Below are positions 8,253 to 16,314 of a stretch of 64,000 nt of DNA, piece after piece. How positions within the stretch are numbered: position 1 is the first letter of the stretch; each line of letters starts with the position of its first letter. Source of the DNA: Rhodococcoides corynebacterioides (lineage in GTDB: Bacteria; Actinomycetota; Actinomycetes; Mycobacteriales; Mycobacteriaceae); the NCBI RefSeq assembly GCF_019834675.1, contig NZ_JABUBU010000003.1:1-64000 (forward strand). Reading direction: 5' to 3'. Position numbers and translations under genes: made by a program. Below the pieces are notes generated by a model that worked only from the letters and a program-made list of their open reading frames with translations, had not been told where the DNA came from and did no database searches.

Positions 8253-9283
8253 AGAATCCCTGCGTCCTCCGCGGTGGCGACGGCGCGCGCGACGATCCCG
8301 TCGATGAGCGACGTCGTCGGCCCCCCGTCCCGCGCACGGTTGCGCTCGTCCGTCATCGCGCGGCGCAGGACACCCTCGGCGATGATGGACAGCTTCCACA
8401 ACGCCAGGGCGTGCCAGTACGGCACGGTGGCGGTGTCGCGACCCGTCGAGCGGGCGTAGGTCTCCACGAGGTCGTCCCGACGCGGGAAGCCCGGCAGGGT
8501 CGACGCCTGGAAGAAGCCCGGGGTGTCGTCCGACGCCTCGGACCAATAGGCCAGCAGCGCACCGACGTCCGCGAGCGGATCGCCCAGGGTGCACAGCTCC
8601 CAGTCGACGACGGCGACGATGGTGCCGTCGCCCCCGGTGATGACGTTGCTCAGATGGAAGTCGCCGTGGACCAGCGACAGCTCCGTCTGCTCCGGCGCGT
8701 GGTCGGTCAGCGCCGCGGCCAGCCGCTCGAGCACGGGGACCTCACGGGTCTTGGACTGCTCCCACTGGGCGGACCAGCGCTTGATCTGCCGCGCGGCGTA
8801 GGGCTTGTGGCTCGCCAGGTCGGTCAGACCCGTCGCGTCCAGGTCGACGTCGTGGATGCGGCCGAGGGTGGTCGGCATCTCCACCCCGATGGTGCGACGA
8901 CGGTCCTCGGAGAGTCCGGCCGCCACCGACGGATCGTCCAGGACGACGCCGTCGACGTGGCTCATGAGGACCAGCGGCGCGTCGGTCACCGCGGGATCGT
9001 CGGTCAGGGCGATCGTGCGCGGCACCGGAACCGCGGTGTCCTGCAACGCCGACAGGATGCGGAACTCGCGGGCGACGTCGTGCGCGGACGCGAGCAACGT
9101 CCCCAGCGGGGGTCGGCGCAGCACCCACCGGTGACCGGCGTCGTCCGACACCAGGTACGTCAGGTTGGACTTGCCGTTGCCGATGCGCTCGTAGGCGAGA
9201 GCGCCCTGCGCGCCGACGTCCAACCCCGCGATCCACGACGCAATGCCGTCGGGATTCAGTCCGGCGGGAGTCGGGTCGGTCAC
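8249..9283 (-). CDS. APH-type phosphotransferase (ACAD10/11 N-domain / LvaA-like kinase)
   Basis: Kinase-fold protein of 344 residues related to aminoglycoside phosphotransferases but of the acyl-CoA-associated branch. Visible motifs are the glycine-rich G-N-G-K-S-N-L-T-Y (36-43), W-V-L-R-R-P-P-L (53-60), the catalytic H-G-D-F-H-L-S-N (206-213) and the metal-binding D227 in V-V-D-W-E. Starts at GTG 9283, overlapping the upstream acyl-CoA dehydrogenase stop by GTGA. In human ACAD10/11 this domain is fused to an acyl-CoA dehydrogenase, and in the Pseudomonas levulinate operon LvaA phosphorylates 4-hydroxyacyl-CoA; the juxtaposition here suggests the same role. Antibiotic resistance is unlikely. 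Confidence 0.82.
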   Translation of the reverse strand: MTDPTPAGLNPDGIASWIAGLDVGAQGALAYERIGNGKSNLTYLVSDDAGHRWVLRRPPLGTLLASAHDVAREFRILSALQDTAVPVPRTIALTDDPAVTDAPLVLMSHVDGVVLDDPSVAAGLSEDRRRTIGVEMPTTLGRIHDVDLDATGLTDLASHKPYAARQIKRWSAQWEQSKTREVPVLERLAAALTDHAPEQTELSLVHGDFHLSNVITGGDGTIVAVVDWELCTLGDPLADVGALLAYWSEASDDTPGFFQASTLPGFPRRDDLVETYARSTGRDTATVPYWHALALWKLSIIAEGVLRRAMTDERNRARDGGPTTSLIDGIVARAVATAEDAGIL

Positions 9284-10497
9284 GACGACACCTTCCGGTA
9301 CGGCGCGAGTTCGGTCCGCGCGATGGTGCGCTTGTGCACCTCGTCGGGGCCGTCGGCGAGCCGCAGGGTCCGCAGGTGGGCGTACATCGACGCGAGCGGG
9401 AAATCGTCGGACACTCCGCCGCCGCCGTGCACCTGGATGGCGCGATCGACGATCTTCAGCGCCATGGCGGGAGCGGCGACCTTGATGGCGGCGATCTCGA
9501 CCCGCGCCTCCTTGTTGGAGAACTCGTCCATCATCCAGGCGGCCTTGAGCGTGAGCAGCCGGGCCATCTCGATCTCGATGCGCGCCTCCGCGATCCAGTC
9601 CTGGATGTTGGCCTGCGCCGCAATGGGTTTGCCGAACGCGACGCGGGACGACGCCCGCTCGCACATCAGCTCCAGCGCCCGCTCCGCCATCCCGATCGCG
9701 CGCATGCAGTGGTGGATCCGTCCCGGGCCCAGGCGGGCCTGGCCGATCATGAACCCGGCCCCCGGACCGGCGAGGACGTCCTTACCGGGAACGCGCACGT
9801 TCTCGAACAGCACCTCGGCGTGGCCCTCGCGGTCCTGGTAGCCGAACACCGGCAGCCCGCGGAGCACCGTGACGCCGGGGGCGTCCACGGGCACCACCAT
9901 CATCGACTGCTGCTCGTACGTCGCCGCCTCGGGCGCGGTCTTGCCCATGACGATCATGACCTTGCAGTTCGCGTGCAGCGCGTTCGAGGTCCACCACTTG
10001 CGCCCGTTCAGGATCCAGTCGTCCCCGTCGGCCGTCATCGACATGGCGATGTTGGTGGCGTCCGAACTTGCGACGGCCGGCTCGGTCATGGCGAACGCGG
10101 ATCGGATCTCCCCGTTCAGCAGCGGGGTGAGCCACATCCGCTTGTGCTCGTCGGAGCCGAACCGGGTGAACACCTCCATGTTTCCGGTGTCCGGCGCCGA
10201 GCAGTTGCAGGCCTCCGGCGCGATGGCCGGGCTGCGGCCCATGATCTCCGCGAGGGGCGCGTACTCGGCGTTGGTCAGACCGGGGCCGAACTCGGGATCC
10301 GGGTGGAACAGGTTCCACAGTCCGCGGGCACGGGCCTCGGACTTGAGTTCCTCGAGGATCGCCGGCTGGTGGTGCGGGTCGCCGGACTCGCGAATCTGCT
10401 GCTCGTACACCGCTTCCGCGGGATACACGCGCTCGTCCATGAAGGCGAGGAGTCGCTCACGGTAGTCGAGACAGCGGTCGGTGAAGGAGAAGTCCAT
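9280..10497 (-). CDS. Acyl-CoA dehydrogenase, ACAD11/LvaC-like subfamily
   Basis: FAD-dependent acyl-CoA dehydrogenase family protein of 405 residues starting at ATG 10497. The C-terminal region carries Q-V-H-G-G-G-G-V-S followed by [11 protein letters not shown] (near residue 385), the pattern of ACAD10/11, in place of the Y-E-G-T motif that holds the catalytic Glu of classical medium-chain enzymes. The central F-A-M-T-E-P segment is present. It is five bases downstream of an SDR gene and overlaps the kinase gene, forming a three-gene operon. Likely role: eliminating phosphate from, or isomerising, a 4-phosphoacyl-CoA; ordinary beta-oxidation is the alternative. Confidence 0.85.
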   Translation of the reverse strand: MDFSFTDRCLDYRERLLAFMDERVYPAEAVYEQQIRESGDPHHQPAILEELKSEARARGLWNLFHPDPEFGPGLTNAEYAPLAEIMGRSPAIAPEACNCSAPDTGNMEVFTRFGSDEHKRMWLTPLLNGEIRSAFAMTEPAVASSDATNIAMSMTADGDDWILNGRKWWTSNALHANCKVMIVMGKTAPEAATYEQQSMMVVPVDAPGVTVLRGLPVFGYQDREGHAEVLFENVRVPGKDVLAGPGAGFMIGQARLGPGRIHHCMRAIGMAERALELMCERASSRVAFGKPIAAQANIQDWIAEARIEIEMARLLTLKAAWMMDEFSNKEARVEIAAIKVAAPAMALKIVDRAIQVHGGGGVSDDFPLASMYAHLRTLRLADGPDEVHKRTIARTELAPYRKVSS

Positions 10498-10502
10498 GCG
10501 GG

Positions 10503-11336
10503 TCAGCCCTGTCTGGTGTCGGCGGCGGGGTCGGGGGTGCTGTGTTCGAGAGTGCTTCGGTAGCGGCGCATTCCGGCGATCCACCGGTCGTAGTCGGCGC
10601 TCTTGTGCGAGTACATCGTCAGCACCTGCGGGTGCGGGAGAATCAGGAACCGTTCGGCCTCCATGGCCTCGAGCGTCGTCCGCGCGACGTCCTCGGGTTC
10701 GAGGACGTCGCCGGCGCTCGTCACCGCCGCGGCGGCCACGGACGCGCCCTCGCGGTCGCTGTCGAAGCCGGAGTTCAGCAGGGCCGTGTTCACTCCCATC
10801 GGGCACAGGCAGCTGACGGCGACGCCCCGATCGCCGTAGGTGACCGACAGCCACTCGGCGAACCCGACCGCCGCGTGCTTGGACACCGAGTAGGTGGCCG
10901 AGCCGATCTGGGTCAGCAGGCCGGCCGCCGACGCCGTCGTCAGGAAGTACCCGGGCGTCCCGCGCTCGAGCCACCGCGGAATCACCAGGCGCGCGGCACG
11001 CACGTGGGCGAGCACGTTGACGTTCAGCGCCGTCGACCACGCCGCGTCGGTGCTGTCGAGGCCCATCCCCGCCGTGGTGCCCGCGTTGGCGACGAACACG
11101 TCGAGCGGACCGAAGGTCGACTCCGCCAGATCCACCGCCGCGGCGATGACGGCGTCGTCGGCCACGTCGCCGCCGAGCGCCCGCGCTCGCTCACCGAGCC
11201 GATCCGCGACCGCCTGCGCCGCATCACCGTCGAGATCGACGACCACCACCCGATTACCCGCGTCGACCAGCGCCGACGCCAGTGCGGCACCGATGCCGGC
11301 GCCACCTCCGGTGACGACCGCGACCCTGTCCGTCAT
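10503..11336 (-). CDS. Short-chain dehydrogenase/reductase (SDR)
   Basis: NAD(P)-dependent oxidoreductase of classical SDR length (277 residues from ATG 11336; ATGs at 11342 and 11360 are also possible). Rossmann motif T-G-G-G-A-G-I-G near the N-terminus, N-A-G in the middle, and catalytic S with Y-S-V-S-K. First gene of the SDR-ACAD-kinase operon; five bases separate it from the dehydrogenase. A hydroxyacyl-CoA or alcohol dehydrogenase function would fit the operon, for example oxidising the 3-hydroxy product, but substrate cannot be read from the sequence. Confidence 0.87.
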   Translation of the reverse strand: MTDRVAVVTGGGAGIGAALASALVDAGNRVVVVDLDGDAAQAVADRLGERARALGGDVADDAVIAAAVDLAESTFGPLDVFVANAGTTAGMGLDSTDAAWSTALNVNVLAHVRAARLVIPRWLERGTPGYFLTTASAAGLLTQIGSATYSVSKHAAVGFAEWLSVTYGDRGVAVSCLCPMGVNTALLNSGFDSDREGASVAAAAVTSAGDVLEPEDVARTTLEAMEAERFLILPHPQVLTMYSHKSADYDRWIAGMRRYRSTLEHSTPDPAADTRQG

Positions 11337-11412
11337 TCGCATCGTTCCGATAGTAGGCACGGGTGAGCCAGGTCACGACAGGAGGGGCGTGGTCCGACCG
11401 GAGGCGGCCGGG

Positions 11413-12897
11413 TCAGAACGAGGTGCGCTTCTTCTCCTGCTCGAGCACGGCGTCGAGATCCTTCAGCCGATCCATCGAACTGACCGCCCGGCGGGTGCGC
11501 ATGTTCGAGGCCAGCAGATCCCGGTGGCGGTGGGTGAAGGCCCAGTACCCGGCGGTGAAGGGGCACGCGTCCTCGCCCAGCCGCTTCTTGGGGTCGTACG
11601 CACATCCCTTGCAGTAGTCCGTCATTCGGTCGATGTAGGCACCGCCCGAGGCGTACGGCTTGGTGGCGATGATGCCGCCGTCGGCGTGCTGGCTCATGCC
11701 GACCACGTTGACCGGCATCACCCACTCGTACCCGTCGACGAAGTGTTCGGTGAACCACCGCGTGAGTGCGCGCGGATCGTAACCCTGTTGCAGCGCATGG
11801 TTTCCCAGGATCATCAACCGCGGGATGTGGTGCACCCACCCGCGGTCGTGGACACCGGCGAGGGAGTCCGACAGGCAGGCCGCGGTGACCTCCTCCGCGT
11901 CGAGACTCGCGAACCACGGCGGCAGCGGCGTGTCCGCGCCCATCTCGTTCTTGTCGATGTAGCTGTCGTCGAGGTGCCAGTAGAGGTGCCAGACGTACTC
12001 GCGCCACCCGAGAATCTGTCGGACGAATCCCTCGACGCTGGCCAGGGGGGCGTCGCCGTCCCGGTAGGCCTTCTCCGCGGCGCGCGCCGCCTCGAGCGGG
12101 TGCAGCACCCCGAGGTTGAACGGCACGCTGAGCAGCGAGTGCGACATCGTCCAGTCCGCGGCCATGACGGCGTCCTCGTACGGACCGAACGTCGACAGCC
12201 GCGTGTCGACGAACGTCGTGAGCGCCTGGCGCGCTTCGGCGGCCGTCACCGCGAAGCGACGGGGGCCGTCCGTGCCGGACCATTGCACGTCCATCCCGTC
12301 GAGATCGCTCCGAACCTGCTCGTCGATCTCGTCCTCGGTGGGCCACCACGGTTCCGGGACGCCCAGCGTCGCCTGCTTCTTCGGCGGCTTCTCGCGGTTC
12401 TCGGCGTCGAGGTTCCACGTTCCGCCCTCGGGATCCTTGCCGTCCATGAGCACCCCGAACCGTCGCCGCTGATCGCGGTAGAAGTTCTCCATGACGAACG
12501 ACGTGCGATTGCCCGCCCACTCGGCGAAGTCCTCGCGCGAGAGCGCGAAGGTGGGAGTGGGCAGAACCTCCTCGACCAGGCCCTCCTCCGCCAGGGCCGC
12601 GACGAACGCCTCGGCCCGGCGCGACGTCGGCTGATGGACCACCACGGGCCGGCCGACGTTCTCGAGCGCCTCGCGGTAGGTGTCGGTGCGCAGGTGGATC
12701 GCGCGGTCCCCGAGCTCGTCGGCGAGGTGCCGCATCCCCGACAGCAGCAGGTGCGCCTTCTGCCGATGCCCGCGCCGGCGCCCCAGCGCACGAGCGGATT
12801 CGACGATCACCACCTCGCGGTCCTTCGTCTCGTCGGACGAGTGCACGTGGGGTCCGAGCTGGTCCGCGAAGACCCAGAGCGGTGCGGGTGTGGCCAT
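11413..12897 (-). CDS. FeS-containing cryptochrome/photolyase-family protein (PhrB-like)
   Basis: Flavoprotein of 494 residues that probably repairs UV (6-4) photoproducts using light. It belongs to the iron-sulfur bacterial cryptochrome/photolyase class: an N-terminal alpha/beta domain, a long helical FAD domain (Y-V-W-H-L-Y-W, W-V-H-H-I-P-R-L-M-I-L-G-N-H segments), and the C-terminal cluster cysteines in Y-C-K-G-C and D-A-C-P-F plus an upstream Cys in A-A-C-L-S. Four cysteines are expected to hold a [4Fe-4S] cluster. Start ATG 12897. Monocistronic, divergent from the small DUF2945 gene. PhrB of Agrobacterium is the characterised relative. Confidence 0.9.
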   Translation of the reverse strand: MATPAPLWVFADQLGPHVHSSDETKDREVVIVESARALGRRRGHRQKAHLLLSGMRHLADELGDRAIHLRTDTYREALENVGRPVVVHQPTSRRAEAFVAALAEEGLVEEVLPTPTFALSREDFAEWAGNRTSFVMENFYRDQRRRFGVLMDGKDPEGGTWNLDAENREKPPKKQATLGVPEPWWPTEDEIDEQVRSDLDGMDVQWSGTDGPRRFAVTAAEARQALTTFVDTRLSTFGPYEDAVMAADWTMSHSLLSVPFNLGVLHPLEAARAAEKAYRDGDAPLASVEGFVRQILGWREYVWHLYWHLDDSYIDKNEMGADTPLPPWFASLDAEEVTAACLSDSLAGVHDRGWVHHIPRLMILGNHALQQGYDPRALTRWFTEHFVDGYEWVMPVNVVGMSQHADGGIIATKPYASGGAYIDRMTDYCKGCAYDPKKRLGEDACPFTAGYWAFTHRHRDLLASNMRTRRAVSSMDRLKDLDAVLEQEKKRTSF

Positions 12898-12993
12898 GGG
12901 TGATCATTCCCCGCCGCGTCCGTACCCAATCGAGGCCCGATCGCGGCCGGACCGGGGCCGGTGAAACGAGAGCGGAGGGGGTACGTACCAGCC

Positions 12994-13206
12994 ATGACGT
13001 ACAAGAAGGGCACCAAGGTTCAGTGGAAGTGGGGAGACAACACCGCCGAGGGCAAGGTGGTGGAGGTCCACAAGGAGAAGGTGAGCAAGAAGATCAAGGG
13101 GTCGGACATCACCCGCAACGGCACCGACGACAATCCGGCGTACCTGCTCGAGCAGGAGGACGGCACCCAACTGCTCAAACTGGACAGCGAGCTGGAGAAG
13201 GACTGA
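12994..13206 (+). CDS. DUF2945 (hypervirulence-associated, Tudor-like) small protein
   Basis: A 70-residue basic protein starting at ATG 12994. The sequence T-K-V-Q-W-K-W-G near the N-terminus, a V-x-E-V-H-K-E-K strand and the D-N-P-A-Y-L-L-E-Q-E-D-G segment are hallmark DUF2945 features, predicted as a small beta-barrel. Function is not known in the family; members are common in soil bacteria. It is followed by a strong hairpin terminator. The longer frame from 12961 adds only eleven low-quality residues. Confidence 0.8.
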   Translation: MTYKKGTKVQWKWGDNTAEGKVVEVHKEKVSKKIKGSDITRNGTDDNPAYLLEQEDGTQLLKLDSELEKD

Positions 13207-13210
13207 CCGT

Positions 13211-13256
13211 GCACAGTGGCCGGTCGGCGCAGATGCCGACCGGCCCTACTGCGCAC
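13211..13256 (+). terminator. Hairpin terminator after the DUF2945 gene
   Basis: A perfect 11-bp stem GGCCGGTCGGC (13218-13228) pairs with GCCGACCGGCC (13235-13245) around a six-base loop; AGT/ACT and GTGC/GCAC flanks can extend it. No T-run, as is common in GC-rich actinobacteria. Confidence 0.65.
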
Positions 13257-13302
13257 TCTGCCCTGTCGACGAAGTTTCTCTTGCGCATCCGGCTGTGAGG
13301 GG

Positions 13303-13343
13303 CATGCTGTGAAGCACGCCACAGGCGGCACGACCACAGCATG
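13303..13343. promoter_or_regulatory. Widely spaced inverted repeat upstream of E1 alpha
   Basis: CATGCTGTG (13303-13311) and CACAGCATG (13335-13343) form a 9-bp perfect inverted repeat with a 23-base spacer, 50 bases before the E1-alpha start. Possible operator; no regulator gene is adjacent. Confidence 0.35.
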
Positions 13344-13393
13344 TCCTCGGCCGTTCACGAGACGGCCCGGGCCGGCGCAGGAGGGACACGATC

Positions 13394-14521
13394 ATGACCC
13401 CGTCGCATCAGCGGCTCACCGACCTCGTCGGCGAGCCCACGACACCGCACGACCGCCGGTCACGACCGGTGGACCGCATCGCCCACCCCGTCCAGTTGGT
13501 GCAGCCCGACGGACGCCGCGTTCACGATCGGGAGTACTGGGACCTCGTCGCCGATGTGAGCGCCGCCGACATGCTCGCCCTCTACACCGACATGGTGGTC
13601 GCGCGTCGTATCGACACCGAGGCCACGGCCCTGCAACGACAGGGTGAACTGGGGCTCTGGGCACCGCTCCTCGGCCAGGAGGCCGCACAGGTCGGGTCCG
13701 CCCGCGCCCTCGCCCGCGAGGACTACGTCTTCACCAGCTACCGCGAACACGCTGTCGCCTACTGCCGCGGCGTTCCCGTCGAGAAGCTGACGGCGCTCTG
13801 GCGCGGGACCGCCCACGCGGGCTGGGACCCCACCGAGTACGGCATCACCAACCCGGCGATCATCGTCGGCGCGCAGGGACTGCACGCCACCGGCTATGCG
13901 ATGGGGACGCGATTCGACGGCGTCGACGCCGCGACCGTCGCCTACTTCGGCGACGGCGCCACCAGCGAGGGCGACATCTCGGAAGCGCTGTCCTTCTCCG
14001 TCGCCTTCGGCGCCGGCGTGGTCTTCTTCTGCCAGAACAACCACTGGGCCATCAGCGAGCCCGTCTCCCTCCAGACCCCGGTCCCGTTGGCGACACGCGC
14101 CACCGGATTCGGCATGCCCGCCCTGCGGGTCGACGGCAACGACGTGCTCGCGGTCCTGGCGGTGACGCGGGCGGCCGCCCAGCGCGCCCGGACCGGCGGT
14201 GGGCCCACGTTCGTCGAGGCCATGACCTACCGCATGGGCCCGCACACCACCTCCGACGACCCGACGCGCTACCGCCCCGGCGCCGAGCGCGACGTCTGGG
14301 CCGCCCGCGACCCGCTCCAGCGGCTCGAACGGCTGCTCGAGCGTGAGAACGTCCTCACCGACGAGGCGCGCGCCGCAGTGGCGGCGACCGCCGACGACGT
14401 CGCGGCGCGTCTGCGCGCGGCCACCGTGGCGGCCCCGGATCCCGACCCCGCCACCCTGCTCGACCACGTCTACGCCGAACCTCACGCACTCGTCGACAGC
14501 CAGAAGGAGGCACTGCGATGA
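13394..14521 (+). CDS. 2-oxoacid dehydrogenase E1 component, alpha subunit
   Basis: TPP-dependent decarboxylase subunit (375 residues) of a pyruvate or branched-chain 2-oxoacid dehydrogenase complex. The TPP/Mg motif G-D-G-A-T-S-E-G-D begins at residue 186 and closes with Q-N-N (214-216). The ATG at 13394 follows AGGAGGGA at proper distance. Its stop overlaps the E1-beta start (ATGA). The N-terminus with the R-V-D-R-I-A-H-P-V-Q-L segment resembles actinobacterial BkdA/PdhA. Substrate (pyruvate or branched-chain 2-oxoacids) is uncertain; annotated actinobacterial pdhA/pdhB of this type often proved to be branched-chain enzymes. Confidence 0.9.
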   Translation: MTPSHQRLTDLVGEPTTPHDRRSRPVDRIAHPVQLVQPDGRRVHDREYWDLVADVSAADMLALYTDMVVARRIDTEATALQRQGELGLWAPLLGQEAAQVGSARALAREDYVFTSYREHAVAYCRGVPVEKLTALWRGTAHAGWDPTEYGITNPAIIVGAQGLHATGYAMGTRFDGVDAATVAYFGDGATSEGDISEALSFSVAFGAGVVFFCQNNHWAISEPVSLQTPVPLATRATGFGMPALRVDGNDVLAVLAVTRAAAQRARTGGGPTFVEAMTYRMGPHTTSDDPTRYRPGAERDVWAARDPLQRLERLLERENVLTDEARAAVAATADDVAARLRAATVAAPDPDPATLLDHVYAEPHALVDSQKEALR

Positions 14522-15546
14522 CCACCGCCACCCCCATCCGTCCCGAGGGGCCCTCCTCCGACCGACCGGCGGACCGCGTCACCGGCACCCTCGGCGGAGC
14601 GATCAACGCCGGACTGCGCGCGGCGCTGGACTCGGACCCGAGAGTGCTCCTCATGGGTCTCGACATCGGCAAGCTCGGCGGAGTCTTCCGCATCACCGAC
14701 GGACTGCAGAAGGACTTCGGCGAGCATCGCGTCCTGGACATGCCACTCGCCGAGTCCGGCATGGTCGGCACCGCCTTCGGCCTCGCCCTGCGCGGGTATC
14801 GGCCCGTCGTCGAGATCCAGTTCGACGGCTTTGTCTACCCGGCCTTCGACCAGATCGTTTCCCAGGTCGCCAAGATCCGATACCGCACCGCGGGCCGAGT
14901 CGGCGCCCCGATGGTGATCCGGATTCCGTACGGCGGCGGCATCGGCGCCGTCGAACACCACTCCGAGTCGCCGGAGGCGTACTTCGCCCACACCGCGGGC
15001 CTGCGCGTCGTCGCCCCCAGCACCCCGCACGACGCCTACTGGATGATCCAGCAGGCCGTCGCCTCCGACGATCCGGTGATCTTCTTCGAACCGAAGCGGC
15101 GGTACTGGGACAAGGGCGGCTGGTCTCCCGAATCCCCCGACCTGCCCCTCGATCGCGCCCGGATCATGCGCATGGGAACCGACGCCACCCTGGTCACCTA
15201 CGGGTCGACCGTCGGCACCGCGATCCTGGCGGCGGAGGTCGCCGAGAAGGAGGGACGCAGTCTCGAGGTCGTCGATCTGCGGTCGCTCTCGCCGCTGGAC
15301 ATGGACACCGTGTGCCGCTCGGTGCGGCGCACCGGACGCCTGGTCGTCGTGCACGAGGACACCGGATTCCTCGGGATGGCGTCGGAGATCGCCGCGCAGG
15401 TCTCGCGTGAGTGCTTCTACTCCCTCGAGGCACCGGTGGAACGCGTGACCGGATTCCACGTCCCGTATCCGGCAGCGCGGCTCGAGCGGCATCACCTGCC
15501 GGACGTCGATCGCATCCTCGCGGGAGTGGACACCGTCCTCGCCTGA
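14518..15546 (+). CDS. 2-oxoacid dehydrogenase E1 component, beta subunit
   Basis: Partner of the E1 alpha subunit, 342 residues, normal length. Typical beta-subunit stretches include D-I-G-K-L-G-G-V-F-R, M-P-L-A-E-S-G-M-V-G-T-A-F-G, E-I-Q-F-D-G-F and the C-terminal R-V-T-G-F-H-V-P-Y-P. Translationally coupled to the alpha subunit. Normally a lipoyl E2 acyltransferase gene follows; here the next gene, 63 bases on, encodes an unrelated membrane protein, so E2 and E3 must be elsewhere. Confidence 0.92.
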   Translation: MTTATPIRPEGPSSDRPADRVTGTLGGAINAGLRAALDSDPRVLLMGLDIGKLGGVFRITDGLQKDFGEHRVLDMPLAESGMVGTAFGLALRGYRPVVEIQFDGFVYPAFDQIVSQVAKIRYRTAGRVGAPMVIRIPYGGGIGAVEHHSESPEAYFAHTAGLRVVAPSTPHDAYWMIQQAVASDDPVIFFEPKRRYWDKGGWSPESPDLPLDRARIMRMGTDATLVTYGSTVGTAILAAEVAEKEGRSLEVVDLRSLSPLDMDTVCRSVRRTGRLVVVHEDTGFLGMASEIAAQVSRECFYSLEAPVERVTGFHVPYPAARLERHHLPDVDRILAGVDTVLA

Positions 15547-15609
15547 CCCCAGCGGGGTGATCGAGCTCTCACAGACGGTTGCCAGGATGACAGTCCATCA
15601 TGGTGTGCC

Positions 15610-16260
15610 GTGAGCACCTCGACCACCGAGCAGATCGTCCTGTCCGTGCAGCGGTCCACGCCGCGGCTGTGGCTGGCCGCGGCCGCCGGCGCGCTGATCC
15701 TCGCCGTTCTCTACGCCGTCCTGCCCCTGGCCGGGGTGGAGTATCCGGCAGCCCGGCCCGTCCCGGGTCCGGTGGCCGGCGGGGCGTCGCGGCTGCTGTC
15801 CGTCATCGACGTGACCTCAGTCCTCGTGGTGGTCGCCGCGCTGACGGTGGTGTCGATCGTGCGCACGCTCCCCTACGGCATCGGGGCCGTGCTGATGCTC
15901 TGTCCCGGCGCCCCGCTCACCGCCGCGGCCGCACGCTCGTGGTTGCCGGACTCCGTGCTCGCGTCCGCCCACCCCGACGGTCGGATCGTGGCGGTCGCCT
16001 CGCTGGTCGCGGCGGCGTCGCTGGTGGTGTCGCCGCGCGTCCGTCCGGCCGTTCTGGGACTGGGGCTCGCCGCCACGGTCGCCGTCGCCGCGGCGGCCGT
16101 CGTCACGGCCGCCGCGTCGGTCGTCGGCGTGCTCGGTGCGCTGGCGGTCACCGGAACCTGGTGGGCACTGGCCGCCGTGGTCATGGCGCACTCGCCGATC
16201 GCGGCCCGCCGCGAACACAAGAACCCTCTCGACACCGCAGCCCTGAAGCTCCGCCGCTGA
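15610..16260 (+). CDS. Hypothetical membrane protein, about six TM segments
   Basis: 216 residues from GTG 15610; not recognised as a named family. Hydrophobic segments cover roughly residues 20-45, 65-85, 88-105, 125-140, 145-170 and 172-192, rich in Ala and Val, with a basic C-terminal tail. It follows the E1 genes in the same direction but no functional link is evident. The region between it and the convergent pntB is 54 bases. Confidence 0.65.
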   Translation: MSTSTTEQIVLSVQRSTPRLWLAAAAGALILAVLYAVLPLAGVEYPAARPVPGPVAGGASRLLSVIDVTSVLVVVAALTVVSIVRTLPYGIGAVLMLCPGAPLTAAAARSWLPDSVLASAHPDGRIVAVASLVAAASLVVSPRVRPAVLGLGLAATVAVAAAAVVTAAASVVGVLGALAVTGTWWALAAVVMAHSPIAARREHKNPLDTAALKLRR

Positions 16261-16314
16261 GGGCGGGACTCCAGGGCTGCCGAGTGGTCGGGACGTGTCG
16301 CGGGCCGGAGGAAC

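Noticed and set aside
8249-9283. Aminoglycoside resistance kinase
   Set aside because: APH-fold, but the motifs match the ACAD10/11-LvaA branch, and it is fused in operon with an acyl-CoA dehydrogenase.
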